Assembly (NCBI RefSeq): GCF_001729485.1
Contig: NZ_CP017157.1
Coordinates: forward strand, 4,464,001 to 4,528,000
Direction of reading: 5' to 3'
DNA from: Streptomyces lydicus
GTDB taxonomy: Bacteria; Actinomycetota; Actinomycetes; Streptomycetales; Streptomycetaceae
DNA length: 64,000 bases
Each line of letters starts with the position of its first letter. The stretch's first letter is position 1. The notes under the pieces were generated by a model, which was not told the origin of the DNA, did no database searches, and saw only the letters and a list, made by a program, of their open reading frames with translations. Of the stretch, positions 1-9,066 are shown piece after piece. Made by a program: the position numbers and the translations under genes.

Positions 1-203
1 GGGGAACCGGCGACAGTTGGATGCGCGCCCCCCGGTACCGGGACCGGCGGCCCCGGGCGGAACGCATCCGCCCGACGGTGCGCCGAAATGCGGTCGAATA
101 CCGCCATACTGGGCGCATTCACCGGCCCGATCCCCTCCGATCCGGTCCGGTTCGTACCCCGTCGGACCGCCGTGAACGGTCCGCCCGAGGGAGAGGACGC
201 TGG

Positions 204-1268
204 GTGAGCGTGCAACGGGTGGGCCTGGTCGTCCACGAGGGCCGGGCCGCCGCCGTGACGGCTGCCGAGGTCGTACGGAGGTGGTGCAGACATCAGGGCG
301 TCGGCTGCTGCGCCATCGACGTGTGGAGCCAGGAGGAGCAGCGGCGGGACGCGCGGGAGGAGGTCGAGGCCGCCGGCGACCCCGACCTGATCGTCACGCT
401 CGGCGGTGACGGCACCTTCCTCCGCGGGGCGCGGCTGGCCGCGCAGAACGACGCGCTGGTCCTGGGGGTGGACCTGGGCACCCTCGGCTTCCTGACCGAG
501 GTCCCGGCCGGCGACGTCGGAACGGCGCTGGACGCCGTCCACCGCGGGCAGGTGGGGGTGGAGAGCCGCATGATGCTGACGATGCGGGCGTCCCGGCCGC
601 TGGAACTCCCCGAGGGGATGGAGGCCCTGCTGCGCTACGGCCGGGGGCCGGCGCTCCCCCCTCCGCTGGTGCGCCCCGAGTGCGCCGTCGCCCAGGACTG
701 GGGGGTGGCGCTGAACGTGACGGCGCTCAACGACATCACCGTGGAGAAGCTGGCCCGCGACCGGCAGGTATCCCTCGGGGTGTATCTCGGCGGCCGGCTG
801 CTCGCCTCGTACTCCGCCGACGCCGTGCTGGTCGCGACGCCCACCGGGTCCACCGCCTACAGCTTCGCGGCGGGCGGCCCGGTGGTCTCGCCCGCGGCCG
901 ACGCTCTCGTCTTCACGCCCGTCGCCCCGCACATGACCTTCAACCGCTCGGTGGTGGTCGCCCCGGACGAGCCGGTCGCCCTGCGCGTCCTGGAGCACTC
1001 CGGCCGCGCCGCGGTGAGCGTGGACGGCCAGCTGCGCGGCGTGCTGGACCCGGGTGACTGGATCGGCGTCTACGCGGCGCCCCAGCGGCTGCGCGTCGCA
1101 CGACTCACGCCGACCGACTTCTACGGCAGGCTGCGGGAGCGGATGCGGCTGACCGACGCCCCCGCCGCGGCCGACACCGTCGTCACGCCGTTGTGGCCGC
1201 ACACCACCCGGGCCCCCGACGACCTCGCGCATCTGCGCCTGCCGTCGCTGGCCGTGGACGCCGACTGA
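204..1268 (+). CDS. nadK: NAD(+)/NADH kinase
   Basis: Phosphorylates NAD to NADP in the cytoplasm with ATP or polyphosphate. The protein of 354 residues has the diagnostic GGDGT motif at about residues 67-71 (DLIVTLGGDGTFLRGA) and the second signature TPTGSTAYSFAAGGP at about 212-226, followed by the usual beta-rich C-terminal domain. I chose the GTG at 204 because GGGAGAGG lies 8 nt upstream; an open frame extends further upstream to 21 but reads as low-complexity Arg/Pro sequence. It is longer than the typical family member (about 300 residues), with an insert around residues 130-165, so it may be a secondary NAD kinase paralogue. It stands alone and converges on the leftward glycan genes that follow. 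Confidence 0.9.
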   Translation: MSVQRVGLVVHEGRAAAVTAAEVVRRWCRHQGVGCCAIDVWSQEEQRRDAREEVEAAGDPDLIVTLGGDGTFLRGARLAAQNDALVLGVDLGTLGFLTEVPAGDVGTALDAVHRGQVGVESRMMLTMRASRPLELPEGMEALLRYGRGPALPPPLVRPECAVAQDWGVALNVTALNDITVEKLARDRQVSLGVYLGGRLLASYSADAVLVATPTGSTAYSFAAGGPVVSPAADALVFTPVAPHMTFNRSVVVAPDEPVALRVLEHSGRAAVSVDGQLRGVLDPGDWIGVYAAPQRLRVARLTPTDFYGRLRERMRLTDAPAAADTVVTPLWPHTTRAPDDLAHLRLPSLAVDAD

Positions 1269-1347
1269 CCCCCGACGCGTCCGCCACCCGCACCGAGCGT
1301 CCTCACCGGCACCGGCACCGGCCCGCCCCGCAGGTGCCGTCCCGCCG

Positions 1348-2472
1348 TCACCGGCGCGGGCCGTCCTGTACGGGCACCGGGCGGTCGTCGTGGAGCGCGC
1401 TGAACAGGCGCCCGGCCCGCCCCCGGTCCCAGAGCACCGCGCTGCCCTTGGAGGTGGGGATGCCGATGGCGGCCACCGGGACGTTGAGCTGCTTGCCGTG
1501 CCCGGCGGTGACCCCGCGGACCGCCTCGAACAGCGAGCTGAGATCCAGCAGACCGGTGTCCCGGTCGACCACGAGCGTGTCCAGTCCGGCGTTGAGCACG
1601 GAGTACAGCGCGATCGGGTCGAGCAGCGTGCCCGGTGTCGCCGCCCGGTGGGCGAGGGCGGAGAGGAACTTCTGCTGGTTGCGGGTGCGCCCCAGGTCGC
1701 CCGCCTTCTCCTGGTGGCGCTGGCGGACGAAGGCGAGCGCCGCGGTGCCGTCGAGGGTCTGACAGCCCTTCTTGAGGTCGGCCCCCGACTTCTCGTCCTT
1801 CAGGGCCCGTTCGAGGCAGATCGGGACGCCGCCGACCGCGTCGACGAGATTGACGAAGCCGGCGAAGCCGACCTCCACGTAGTGGTCGATGGTCAGGCCG
1901 GTGTTGTGCTCGATGGTGTTCACCAGCATCTTCGGACCGCCGAGCGCGAACGCGGCGTTGAGTTTGTTCTTCGCCGGGGCGTGGCGCTTCCCGGTCATGG
2001 GGCTGGTGTACGCCGGGACGGTCAGCCACGAGTCCCGCGGCAGACTCACCATCGTGGTACCGCCCGCGCCGGTGTGCAGCAGGATCATCGAGTCCGTACG
2101 GCGGCCGCCGGCCGATCCGGTGTGCAGGTCGTGCTTCTCCCGGTCGGTCAGCCCGGCCCGGCTGTCGGAGCCGACGAGGAGGTAGTTGGTGCCCTTGCCG
2201 GTCCGGTGGCGCTCCTCCGGCGTGCCACCGAGGTCGACCGTGCTGTTGAGCTTGCCGTCGGCCCAGGCGAAGGCACCGGCGGGGACGGCCAGGAGCAGGA
2301 CGAGCAGCGTGACGGCGATCCGCCGCAGCGGCCGTTTCCGCCGGGAACGGTGGCCCCGGGAGCCCGGGGCCCGGTCGGCGGAAACCTCACCCGCTGCGCG
2401 TTCGGTCACCTCGTGGCCGGCCATCAGTACCGGTCCCGGCGCACCGGTCCGCGGGCCGAGCGGGTCACTCAT
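1348..2472 (-). CDS. LytR-CpsA-Psr (LCP) family cell-wall glycopolymer transferase
   Basis: LCP proteins move undecaprenyl-phosphate-linked polymers onto peptidoglycan outside the membrane. The 374-residue protein has a basic cytoplasmic N-terminus, one membrane helix at about residues 54-75, then the LCP domain with its typical elements: NYLLVGSDSR, RTDSMILLH, VSLPRDSWLTVP, KLNAAFALGG and FVRQRH with the conserved arginines that bind the lipid pyrophosphate. The ATG at 2472 has GAGGAG just upstream. It lies 35 bp downstream of the NodB/GT2 gene on the same strand and is probably co-transcribed with it, so its likely job is to anchor the polysaccharide made by that protein. The open frame continues far upstream, but that part is a shadow of the neighbouring gene. 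Confidence 0.9.
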   Translation of the reverse strand: MSDPLGPRTGAPGPVLMAGHEVTERAAGEVSADRAPGSRGHRSRRKRPLRRIAVTLLVLLLAVPAGAFAWADGKLNSTVDLGGTPEERHRTGKGTNYLLVGSDSRAGLTDREKHDLHTGSAGGRRTDSMILLHTGAGGTTMVSLPRDSWLTVPAYTSPMTGKRHAPAKNKLNAAFALGGPKMLVNTIEHNTGLTIDHYVEVGFAGFVNLVDAVGGVPICLERALKDEKSGADLKKGCQTLDGTAALAFVRQRHQEKAGDLGRTRNQQKFLSALAHRAATPGTLLDPIALYSVLNAGLDTLVVDRDTGLLDLSSLFEAVRGVTAGHGKQLNVPVAAIGIPTSKGSAVLWDRGRAGRLFSALHDDRPVPVQDGPRR

Positions 2473-2507
2473 TGCTTCACTCTCCTCGGTCCGTTCGGTC
2501 GGCCCGG

Positions 2508-4607
2508 TCACTTGGACGCCAGGCCGCTCGGCTGCGGGGCGGGTTCCCGGAGCAGGTGCTGGTTGGCGGTGCCGGAGCGGTGCATGCGGTGCCATTTCAG
2601 TCGGGTGCCGAGCAGGGCGGTGACCACGGACTGGATGACCACGAGGTACAGCAGCTGCCGGTATACGAACAGCTGGAGGGGCAGGGCCCACAGGTCGCGC
2701 AGCCTCTCGTGGTCCAGCCGCAGCGCGTACGCCGCGGTGACCAGCTGGACGGCGAGGAAGGCCAGCCAGACCCCGACGGCCTGCCCGGTGTCGCCGAAGC
2801 ACACGCCGTACAGGGCGAAGACGTCGACGACCGGCGCGAACAGCGGCAGGACGATCTGGAACAGGGCGAGGTAGGTCAGCCCGCGGCGGCCGAAGCGGCC
2901 GGCCGGTCCGACTTCGAACACGGCGTGGCGGTGCTTCCACATCGACTGGAGCGTGCCGTAGCACCAGCGGTAGCGCTGCCGCCACAACTGGCTGAAGGTG
3001 CTGGGCACTTCGGTCCAGGCGACGGCCCGCTCCTCGTAGACGACGCGCCGGCCCACCCGCCACAGCGCCATGGTGAGGTCGGTGTCCTCGGCGAGGGTGT
3101 CGTCGCTGATGCCGCCGATGGCCGTCAGCGCGTCCCGGCGGAACGCGCCGATGGCTCCGGGCACCGTCGGCATGCATTCGAGCACCTCGAACATGCGACG
3201 GTCCAGGTTGAAGCCGAGGACGTACTCCAGGTGCTGCCATCTGCCCAGCAGGCGGCTGCGGTTGCCCACCTTGGTGTTTCCGCTGACCGCGCCGATCGTC
3301 GGGTCGGCGAGGGGCTGGATGAGCCGGTGGAGGGCGTCCGGTTCGAAGACCGTGTCGGCGTCGATCATGACGATGATGTCGCAACGCGCGTAGCTCAAGC
3401 CCGTGCCGAGGGCCCCGGGCTTGCCGGAGTTGGGCTGTTGCACCACGGTCACCCGCGGGTCGCCGACCCCGCGGGCGATCTCCGCGGTGCGGTCCGTCGA
3501 GCCGTCGTCGATGACGATGATCTGCAGGTCGCGGTGGGTGGAGGCGAGCAGTGAGCGCAAGGTGGCCTCGACCCCCGCCTCTTCGTTGTGCGCGGGGACC
3601 AGCACCGTCACCGGATCGTTCACCTCGCGGAGCCAGGGCGCCCCGGACCGGTGCCTGCGCTGGCGTCGCACATGCACGCGGGCGAGGCAGGCGAGGAGTA
3701 CGAGCCGGAGGATGCCCAGCCCGCCCGCGATGCCCAGCGCCCAGGTCATCGAGCGCGCGAAGCGGTGCCCGAGGGACTGCGTCCAGATCAGGGCGTTTCC
3801 CTGGAGGCGCTGGAGCAGGGACGCCGGCGCGGTGAGCGAGGGGCGGCCGAGGCCGCTGGTGACGGTGGTGAAGCGGCCCACCTCGGGATCGTCGAGCAGC
3901 TTCGTCGCCTCCTGGTAGCCCAGGGCGCTGTGGCTGTACTGCCGTACGACGCCCAGCGGGGGCTTGCGGGAGCGGGCGGTGGCGGCGACGAGGAGGTAGC
4001 CGTCGTCGGAGGCGCGTCGTGCGGCCGACCATTCGCCCCCGCACATCGTGTCGGCGGTGGTGGTGTGCGGCAGGCGCAGCAGCCGGGTGTTGACGGATGC
4101 CGCGCCGGCCAGGGCGGTCTGGGTGAGGGAGAGTTCCAGCTGGGAGCGGACCGCTGAGGCGCTGCCCAGGTCCCCTCCGGTGTAGGTGTACGAGCCGATC
4201 TCGTGGCCCTCGTCGTGGATCCGGCGGACCAGGTCCGGGTGACGCGCCGCCTGGGTTCCGTAGAGGAAGAAGGTGGCGTGTGCGTGGCGCGCGCGCAGCA
4301 GGTCGAGGATGCGCGGGGTCCATACCGGGTCGGGTCCGCCGTCGAAGGTCAGCGCGGCGGTCCGGAGCGGCATCTGCACGGTTTCGGCGCCGGCACCGGT
4401 GACGCGGAGGACCGGGGCCCCGTTGTCCGCCGACCGGGGTATGGGGCTGGTGCAGGCCCGGCGCGTGCGGGCGCCGTCCACCTCGTGGGTGGTCCAGCCC
4501 TCGAAGAGGAGGGAGACGGCGACTATGGGGAGGATCAAGAGCAGCAGTAACCAGTGCCAGCGTGGGGGGTGACGCAGTGCGTGCCGCCCCTGTTCCGACA
4601 ACGCCAC
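2508..4607 (-). CDS. NodB-like domain / family 2 glycosyltransferase fusion, deacetylase part degenerate
   Basis: The protein of 699 residues has a membrane helix at about 18-36, a NodB polysaccharide-deacetylase-like domain at about 80-270, a helix near 288-310 and a processive GT2 domain from 330 (DDG 367-369, DAD 416-418, ED 507-508, QRYRW 544-548), then several membrane helices. The GT2 motifs are intact, as in PNAG or cellulose-type synthases. The NodB part is not: TFDDGP reads TFDGGP (87-92), and the HxxxH metal motif reads YTYTG (140-144), so all three usual metal ligands are missing and deacetylase activity is unlikely. The architecture matches the bifunctional proteins used in Streptomyces for PNAG-type surface glycans (MatB type). 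The start is GTG with AAAGGG upstream. It is followed by the LCP gene. Confidence 0.88.
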   Translation of the reverse strand: MALSEQGRHALRHPPRWHWLLLLLILPIVAVSLLFEGWTTHEVDGARTRRACTSPIPRSADNGAPVLRVTGAGAETVQMPLRTAALTFDGGPDPVWTPRILDLLRARHAHATFFLYGTQAARHPDLVRRIHDEGHEIGSYTYTGGDLGSASAVRSQLELSLTQTALAGAASVNTRLLRLPHTTTADTMCGGEWSAARRASDDGYLLVAATARSRKPPLGVVRQYSHSALGYQEATKLLDDPEVGRFTTVTSGLGRPSLTAPASLLQRLQGNALIWTQSLGHRFARSMTWALGIAGGLGILRLVLLACLARVHVRRQRRHRSGAPWLREVNDPVTVLVPAHNEEAGVEATLRSLLASTHRDLQIIVIDDGSTDRTAEIARGVGDPRVTVVQQPNSGKPGALGTGLSYARCDIIVMIDADTVFEPDALHRLIQPLADPTIGAVSGNTKVGNRSRLLGRWQHLEYVLGFNLDRRMFEVLECMPTVPGAIGAFRRDALTAIGGISDDTLAEDTDLTMALWRVGRRVVYEERAVAWTEVPSTFSQLWRQRYRWCYGTLQSMWKHRHAVFEVGPAGRFGRRGLTYLALFQIVLPLFAPVVDVFALYGVCFGDTGQAVGVWLAFLAVQLVTAAYALRLDHERLRDLWALPLQLFVYRQLLYLVVIQSVVTALLGTRLKWHRMHRSGTANQHLLREPAPQPSGLASK

Positions 4608-4762
4608 GGTGAGCCCTTTCTGTCGAGGAGTCGTGCCACGTGCGGGGCGTTGCCCGCCCGCGCCCGTACGGCATGGCGTCGAGCGCGGGCGGACAACGCC
4701 GCGGGCGGTACCGCGGAGCTCCTACGCCCGGAGGGCGGAGCTCATCGGTCCGTCAGCGGGTC

Positions 4763-5188
4763 TCACGGGGCGGGGGCGTCGGCGGGGCCGGCGTCGGCAG
4801 GGGCTCTGTGGGCGGGTGCGCTGTGGCCGGGGTCGGTGCCGGCGGGGACGGGGGCCCGGGAGGAGTGCCGGCCTGCGGGCACGGCCGAGCCGGCGGCGCC
4901 GGACGGCTCCTCGGAGGGCACGGGGCGGTGGGGGTCGCCCGGTCCGGTGGGTGCGTGGTGCCCGGCGGGGTCCGGGAGCGGGTCGGCCTGTCCCGGTGCC
5001 GGTTGGGGGGCCGGTTGCAGGAGGCCGCCGAACACGACGACGAGGAGGACGAGATATCCGGTGCACATGCACCCTACGGTCAACGCCGCGCGTCCCAGGA
5101 AGCGTCGACGCCTGCCTGAAGTGTCGACAAATACGGGACTGTTGCGCGTCTTACCGGGGCGAATGCTGTGGGGGGTAGCGGTTCGCAT
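4763..5188 (-). CDS. Proline/alanine-rich single-pass membrane protein, unknown function
   Basis: I do not recognise a family. From the ATG at 5188 the product has 141 residues: a short basic N-terminus, one strong membrane helix at about 30-55, and an extracytoplasmic tail of about 85 residues rich in Pro, Ala, Gly and His that is probably disordered. No good ribosome-binding site precedes this ATG; the frame remains open to 5251, so the start is uncertain. The gene lies 155 bp upstream of the NodB/GT2 fusion on the same strand and may be the first gene of that surface-glycan operon, perhaps as an accessory membrane subunit (inference from position only). Confidence 0.5.
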   Translation of the reverse strand: MRTATPHSIRPGKTRNSPVFVDTSGRRRRFLGRAALTVGCMCTGYLVLLVVVFGGLLQPAPQPAPGQADPLPDPAGHHAPTGPGDPHRPVPSEEPSGAAGSAVPAGRHSSRAPVPAGTDPGHSAPAHRAPADAGPADAPAP

Positions 5189-5968
5189 GGGGGGTGAGTG
5201 TAACCAGATGCCCGGGAAGGAGAACAGAAACATCGGACAGCTTCCTGCCAATACCGTCCCGGTCCGCCTGCGGAAGCAATGAACCGCGTAACCCGGGCCG
5301 CCCTCCTACCCCTTCCTTGCGTTCCCACTCGCCAACGTGCGTATTTACGCCTGCCGATGGGCCACTTCGAGCCGGACGGCCACCCCGCCGGCCCTTCAAA
5401 GTCGCCATCCGCCAATGCCTACTGTGAAGTAACTCACGCCGCCGGGCGATAGCGTGGGGCAATTGCATTGCGCAATAGGGGCCGTTTTCCGGACGCGGGT
5501 GGAGCGACGGCGAGGGCAGGTGCGCGCGTCGCCGGAGGCGGGGACGACACGGTGGCGGAGGCCGGCGGGCGGCCCGCGGCAGGGGACGCCGAGGCCGGGC
5601 CCGGCAGTCGCTCCCCCACTGCCCCGGACAGGGTTTCCCGGCGTCAGAAAAGGCCCGACGGGCGAAGGGTGAGGTGTCCTGCGCCGTGCCGTGGGCGCGC
5701 CGCGGTCGTGGTGACGCAGGACCGCGCGGCGCGGGATGCGTCAAAAAAGTGGCGTTCCGATTGCGGCCGAAACCCGGGCGCAGCGCTCCGTTCGTCCCAC
5801 AGAGTCAATTTCGCGCCGAGACCACCCGGAGAGCGCATTTCCGCGTTCCCGAGCGGCGCTCCCGAGTGGTGCTTCAGGGCGCGACGGCCGACTGTGAGGC
5901 ATATCGCTTCTGCGATACAGAAGGCCGACGCTGTGTCGCCTTCGCAGTAGTTGAAAGGAACATCTGCC
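5189..5968. other. Long intergenic region with leader hairpins
   Basis: About 780 bp with no convincing gene; short frames here have no family match or ribosome-binding site. It should hold promoters for the leftward glycan operon and for the rightward His-rich peptide. Just before the latter are two small inverted repeats: TATCGC-N4-GCGATA at 5902-5917 and GAAGGC(C)GAC-N5-GTCGCCTTC at about 5920-5943, 10 bp before the ribosome-binding site. They could be an operator and a leader hairpin. Confidence 0.4.
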
Positions 5969-6280
5969 GTGCGCACTGCCCGTACGCTCTTTGCCTCCGC
6001 GGCCATGACCGCGCTTCTCGCGGTCGCCGCCCCCACGGCGTCCGCCTCGTCCGTGGCCGAGCTCCGTGCCGCCGACGTCAGCTCCTCGTCGACCGGCCAC
6101 GACCGCGATGGTTACGGGAGAGGCGACGGTGACGGCCACGGGTGGTCGCGCCACCGCGAGTGCAGGCACCACCGTCACTGCCACCACCGCTTCTACGGGT
6201 GCCGGCACCACCACCACAGGTATGACCACCACCGTCCCGTCGGCGGCGTGCACACCGGCGGCGGCGCCCTGATGCGCTAG
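5969..6280 (+). CDS. Small secreted histidine-rich protein
   Basis: The product has 103 residues. The first 28 form a clear Sec signal peptide (MRTARTLFASAAMTALLAV... ending near ASA). The mature part contains a glycine/aspartate-rich stretch and then a histidine cluster between about residues 58 and 90, with runs such as HHRHCHHR and CRHHHHRYDHH and two cysteines, which looks like a metal-binding tail. I do not know a named family. The GTG at 5969 is preceded by GAAAGGA with 9 nt spacing; a TTG 18 bp upstream is in frame but overlaps that site. A strong hairpin terminator follows at 6319-6354. The role is unknown; zinc, copper or nickel binding at the cell surface is a guess from composition. 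Confidence 0.6.
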   Translation: MRTARTLFASAAMTALLAVAAPTASASSVAELRAADVSSSSTGHDRDGYGRGDGDGHGWSRHRECRHHRHCHHRFYGCRHHHHRYDHHRPVGGVHTGGGALMR

Positions 6281-6637
6281 CGCGGAAACCGGTCCCGGGC
6301 AGCGGCCCGGCCTCCACTCATGGGTGCGGCGACACGACTGTCGCCGCACCCATGCGGCGTGTCCGGGTGCGCGCCCTCGCGGCGGTGGCGTGTCGTACGT
6401 CCCCGGCACGCCGCACCGCTCCGGTCGTCCCAGCAGCTCAGGGCCTACGACGTCCCACCCGGTCCCTTCCCGGGCGGCGGACGGGTTTCGGGCGGCGGCC
6501 GGGGCGACATGCTCGGTGCGGTGAGGGCGGCGGCACGGGGGCCACCCGGTCCGGCGGTAGTGCCGTCGGGCCGAGGCGCAGCCGCCCGAGCCGACCCGCA
6601 CCGCCGTCACTGCTGTCCCGACGAAGGGAACCCGAGG
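6281..6637. other. Intergenic region
   Basis: About 357 bp between the His-rich gene and the frameshifted peptidase gene. Apart from the hairpin at 6319-6354 I see no gene; the frames across it are Arg/Pro-rich without a start signal. It presumably carries the promoter of the peptidase. Confidence 0.4.
6319..6354 (+). terminator. Hairpin terminator after the His-rich gene
   Basis: Perfect 16-bp inverted repeat (CATGGGTGCGGCGACA and its complement) around a CGAC loop, 38 bp after the stop of the His-rich gene. There is no U-tract, as is usual in Streptomyces. Confidence 0.75.
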
Positions 6638-7125
6638 ATGTCGCCACGTCTGCCCGCCCGGAGCGGCCTCGCGGCCGCCGCGCTGACCGCCCTCGCGGTG
6701 GTCGCGCCGCTCGTCGCCGCCGAGCCCGCGGTACCAAGCTGACGCACGCTCAAGCCGCCGGCAGGCTGCGGGCGGCCGGTATCAGCTGGACGTCCAGCGG
6801 CCACTGCTCGGACCGCAACAACGGACGCTGTACCTCCTTCAGCCGCATCAATTCCGGGACGGTCAACGGGATCGTCACCTTCAAGCGGGCGAGCCACTGC
6901 GCGGTCACCGTCACCGGCGGCACCGAGACCGGTCACGCGCCCGGCCGGTACAGCCACTGGAACGGCTACAAGGTCGACATCAGTCCGACCGGCTGCATCA
7001 CGAACTACATCAAGCACGCCTTCCGGTACATCGGCCGGCGCGGCGACGGCGCACCCATGTACCAATCCTCCGCGGGCAACATTTACGCCCGGGAAAGCAG
7101 TCACTGGGACATCACCTACAAGTGA
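6638..7125 (+). pseudogene. Secreted M15-like (DD-peptidase fold) protein interrupted by a frameshift
   Basis: An ATG at 6638, with GAAGGGA upstream, starts a perfect signal peptide (MSPRLPARSGLAAAALTALA... to AAEPAVPS) that ends at a stop at 6740-6742. The mature domain continues in another frame from about 6730 (GTKLTHAQAAGRLRAAGI...) to 7125. Restoring one base at the GCGGTACC site near 6730, for example one more G, joins the two parts into a protein of about 162 residues. The mature part has SHWNGYKVDI, like the SxHxxGxAxD zinc motif of M15/DD-peptidase-fold proteins, a terminal SSHWDI, and four cysteines. So it was probably a small secreted cell-wall-active protein. The shift is either a real mutation or a sequence error in a short G run. 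Confidence 0.7.
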
Positions 7126-7428
7126 CGCCGGTACAAGGGGGCGATGCCTCGTGAGGCGGGAGCCGGTGAGGTATGTCCGGCCGACGTAACTCCGGGCGGT
7201 TACCTCCAAGTGCGTTGCGCAGAAGGGGACATCGCGCTCCTCGGCCACTCCCCCGCCGCCCGGCAATGCGGAAATGCGGACCCGGCCCGTATGCGGAACA
7301 GCGGCCCGCAGTCAACGGTCCGGAATTCCGTGTCCGCCCGGGAACGAAAAAAGCCGAGGGGTCCGGCCGGAATTTCCCGGCCGGACCCGTCGGCTTGTTC
7401 GGTGTGCGTCAGATCGTGCGGTGACCGG
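7126..7428. other. Convergent intergenic region
   Basis: About 300 bp between the convergent peptidase remnant and the permease. It contains the strong hairpin at 7347-7396 and nothing else I can identify. Confidence 0.4.
7347..7396 (-). terminator. Rho-independent terminator of the permease gene
   Basis: A stem of about 17 bp with one mismatch (GCCGAGGGGTCCGGCCGG paired with CCGGCCGGACCCGTCGGC) and an AATTT loop. On the minus strand it is followed by six T residues (the A run at 7347-7352), a classical terminator 33 bp after the permease stop. Confidence 0.85.
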
Positions 7429-9066
7429 TCAGTGACCGCCCTCGTCCACGACCGCGACCTCCTCGATGTTCTGCTCGATCTCCGCGGTGCCGACGGCGCT
7501 GGCGCGGGCCCAGTAGTAGATGCCCACGGAGAACACCGTGATGATGGCCATGTCCCACCACAGCGGGATGTGGCCCTGGCCGCCGAAGCCGCCCTGCCAG
7601 GCGATGAGGCCCATGCCGATCAGGTAGACCGGCAGCCACTGGGCGGCCTTCCAGTCCAGCCGGGGGGCGTTGGGCAGCTGCTTCTTCGTGGCGTACCAGG
7701 CGTAGCTGCCGAGCAGCACGTAGCCGATCACGATGGCCCAGCCGAGCCGCTGGAGGGTCTCCCAGCCGGCCCAGTAGATGATCAGGCTCGCGACGACGAA
7801 GGACAGCGGCGAGATGATGTTGCCGCCGGGGAGGCGGTAGGGCCGTTCGTGGTTCGGCAGGCGGTCGCGGAAGACGCCGAACGCCAGCGGGGCACCGGCG
7901 TACATCAGGACGCTGGCCGAGGTGATGAAGGAGACCAGCTCCTGCCAGCTGGGGAAGGGCAGGAAGCAGATCACGCCGGTCACGAACGAGATGATCAGGC
8001 CGAACCACGGCACGCCGCGGCCGTCCGTCCGCTCGAAGAGCCGGGGGGCGTAGCCGTTCTTGCTCAGGCCGTAGGAGATGCGCGAGGTCGAGGTCGTGTA
8101 GATGAGGCCGGTGCCGCCGGGGGACACGATCGCGTCGGCGTACAGGACCCAGCCCAGCCAGCCCAGGCCGATCACGGTGGCCAGGCCGGCCCAGGGGCCG
8201 CTGATGCCCGCGTAGTTGAGCTTGGCCCAGCCGTGTGCGAAGGAGGCCAGCGGCAGCGCGCCGATGTAGACGACCTGCAGGAGGGTGTAGATGACCGCGC
8301 CGATCACGACGGAGCCGATGGTGGCGCGGGGCAGGTCACGCTTGGGGTTGCGGCTCTCCCCCGCGAGCTGGATGGCCTGCTCGAAGCCGAGCAGCGCGAA
8401 GATGATGCCGCTGGTGCTGATGGCGCTGAGGACGCCCTTGGCGCCGAACGGCGCGAAGCCGTGGGAAGTGAAGTTGTGCGGGTGGAAGTTGGTGGCCGCG
8501 ATGACGAAGATCGCCCCGAGGGGTACGGCGATCTTCCACCAGGTGGCCGCACTGTTGGTGTGCGCCAGGATCTTCACACCGAGGAAGTTCACCGCGACGA
8601 AGATCGCCATCAGGACGACGGCGACGATGAAGCCGCTGGTCGTGAGGGTGCCGTTGGTGTTCTGGAGTCCCTGGGCCCAGGACCAGTGGCCGGCGTAGCC
8701 GATCATGGCCTCGACCTCGATCGGGGCCACGGTCGCGGCCTGGAGCCAGGAGAACCAGCCGAAGGACATGCCGGCCAGGCCGCCGAAGGCGTAGTGCGGG
8801 TAGCGCGCGGTGCCGCCGGCCACCGGGAAGAGGCCGCCGAGTTCGGCGTGCACGAGGGCCAGGAGGACGATCGCGACGGCGCCGATGCTCCAGGAGATAA
8901 TCGCGGCCGGCCCCGCCACGACCACGGCCTTCTGGGCTCCGTAGAGCCAGCCCGATCCGATGATGGAGCCAACGGAGGCCCACATCAGTCCGATCAGTCC
9001 TACGTCCCTGCGGAGTGAGCCTGGTGCGGGTGCCTTCAGCGGCGCGATCTGGTCAACGCTTGCCAT
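7429..9066 (-). CDS. APC-superfamily amino acid permease
   Basis: A 545-residue integral membrane protein with at least twelve predicted helices. The first helix region carries GLMWASVGSIIGSGWLYG, the glycine-rich substrate-binding motif of APC transporters, and LLGFEQAIQLAGESRNPKRDLPRA matches the conserved GFE...E..NP.R..P loop of the family. It most likely imports an amino acid or related amine by ion symport; the substrate cannot be told from the sequence. The start ATG at 9066 is preceded by GAAAGG. It has its own terminator and is transcribed away from the AT-rich intergenic region shared with the Clp_N gene. No metabolic gene next to it hints at the substrate. Confidence 0.9.
   Translation of the reverse strand: MASVDQIAPLKAPAPGSLRRDVGLIGLMWASVGSIIGSGWLYGAQKAVVVAGPAAIISWSIGAVAIVLLALVHAELGGLFPVAGGTARYPHYAFGGLAGMSFGWFSWLQAATVAPIEVEAMIGYAGHWSWAQGLQNTNGTLTTSGFIVAVVLMAIFVAVNFLGVKILAHTNSAATWWKIAVPLGAIFVIAATNFHPHNFTSHGFAPFGAKGVLSAISTSGIIFALLGFEQAIQLAGESRNPKRDLPRATIGSVVIGAVIYTLLQVVYIGALPLASFAHGWAKLNYAGISGPWAGLATVIGLGWLGWVLYADAIVSPGGTGLIYTTSTSRISYGLSKNGYAPRLFERTDGRGVPWFGLIISFVTGVICFLPFPSWQELVSFITSASVLMYAGAPLAFGVFRDRLPNHERPYRLPGGNIISPLSFVVASLIIYWAGWETLQRLGWAIVIGYVLLGSYAWYATKKQLPNAPRLDWKAAQWLPVYLIGMGLIAWQGGFGGQGHIPLWWDMAIITVFSVGIYYWARASAVGTAEIEQNIEEVAVVDEGGH

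Noticed and set aside
7144..9018. 624-codon rightward frame opposite the permease
   Set aside because: Gly/Asp/Gln/Glu-rich shadow of the APC permease gene.
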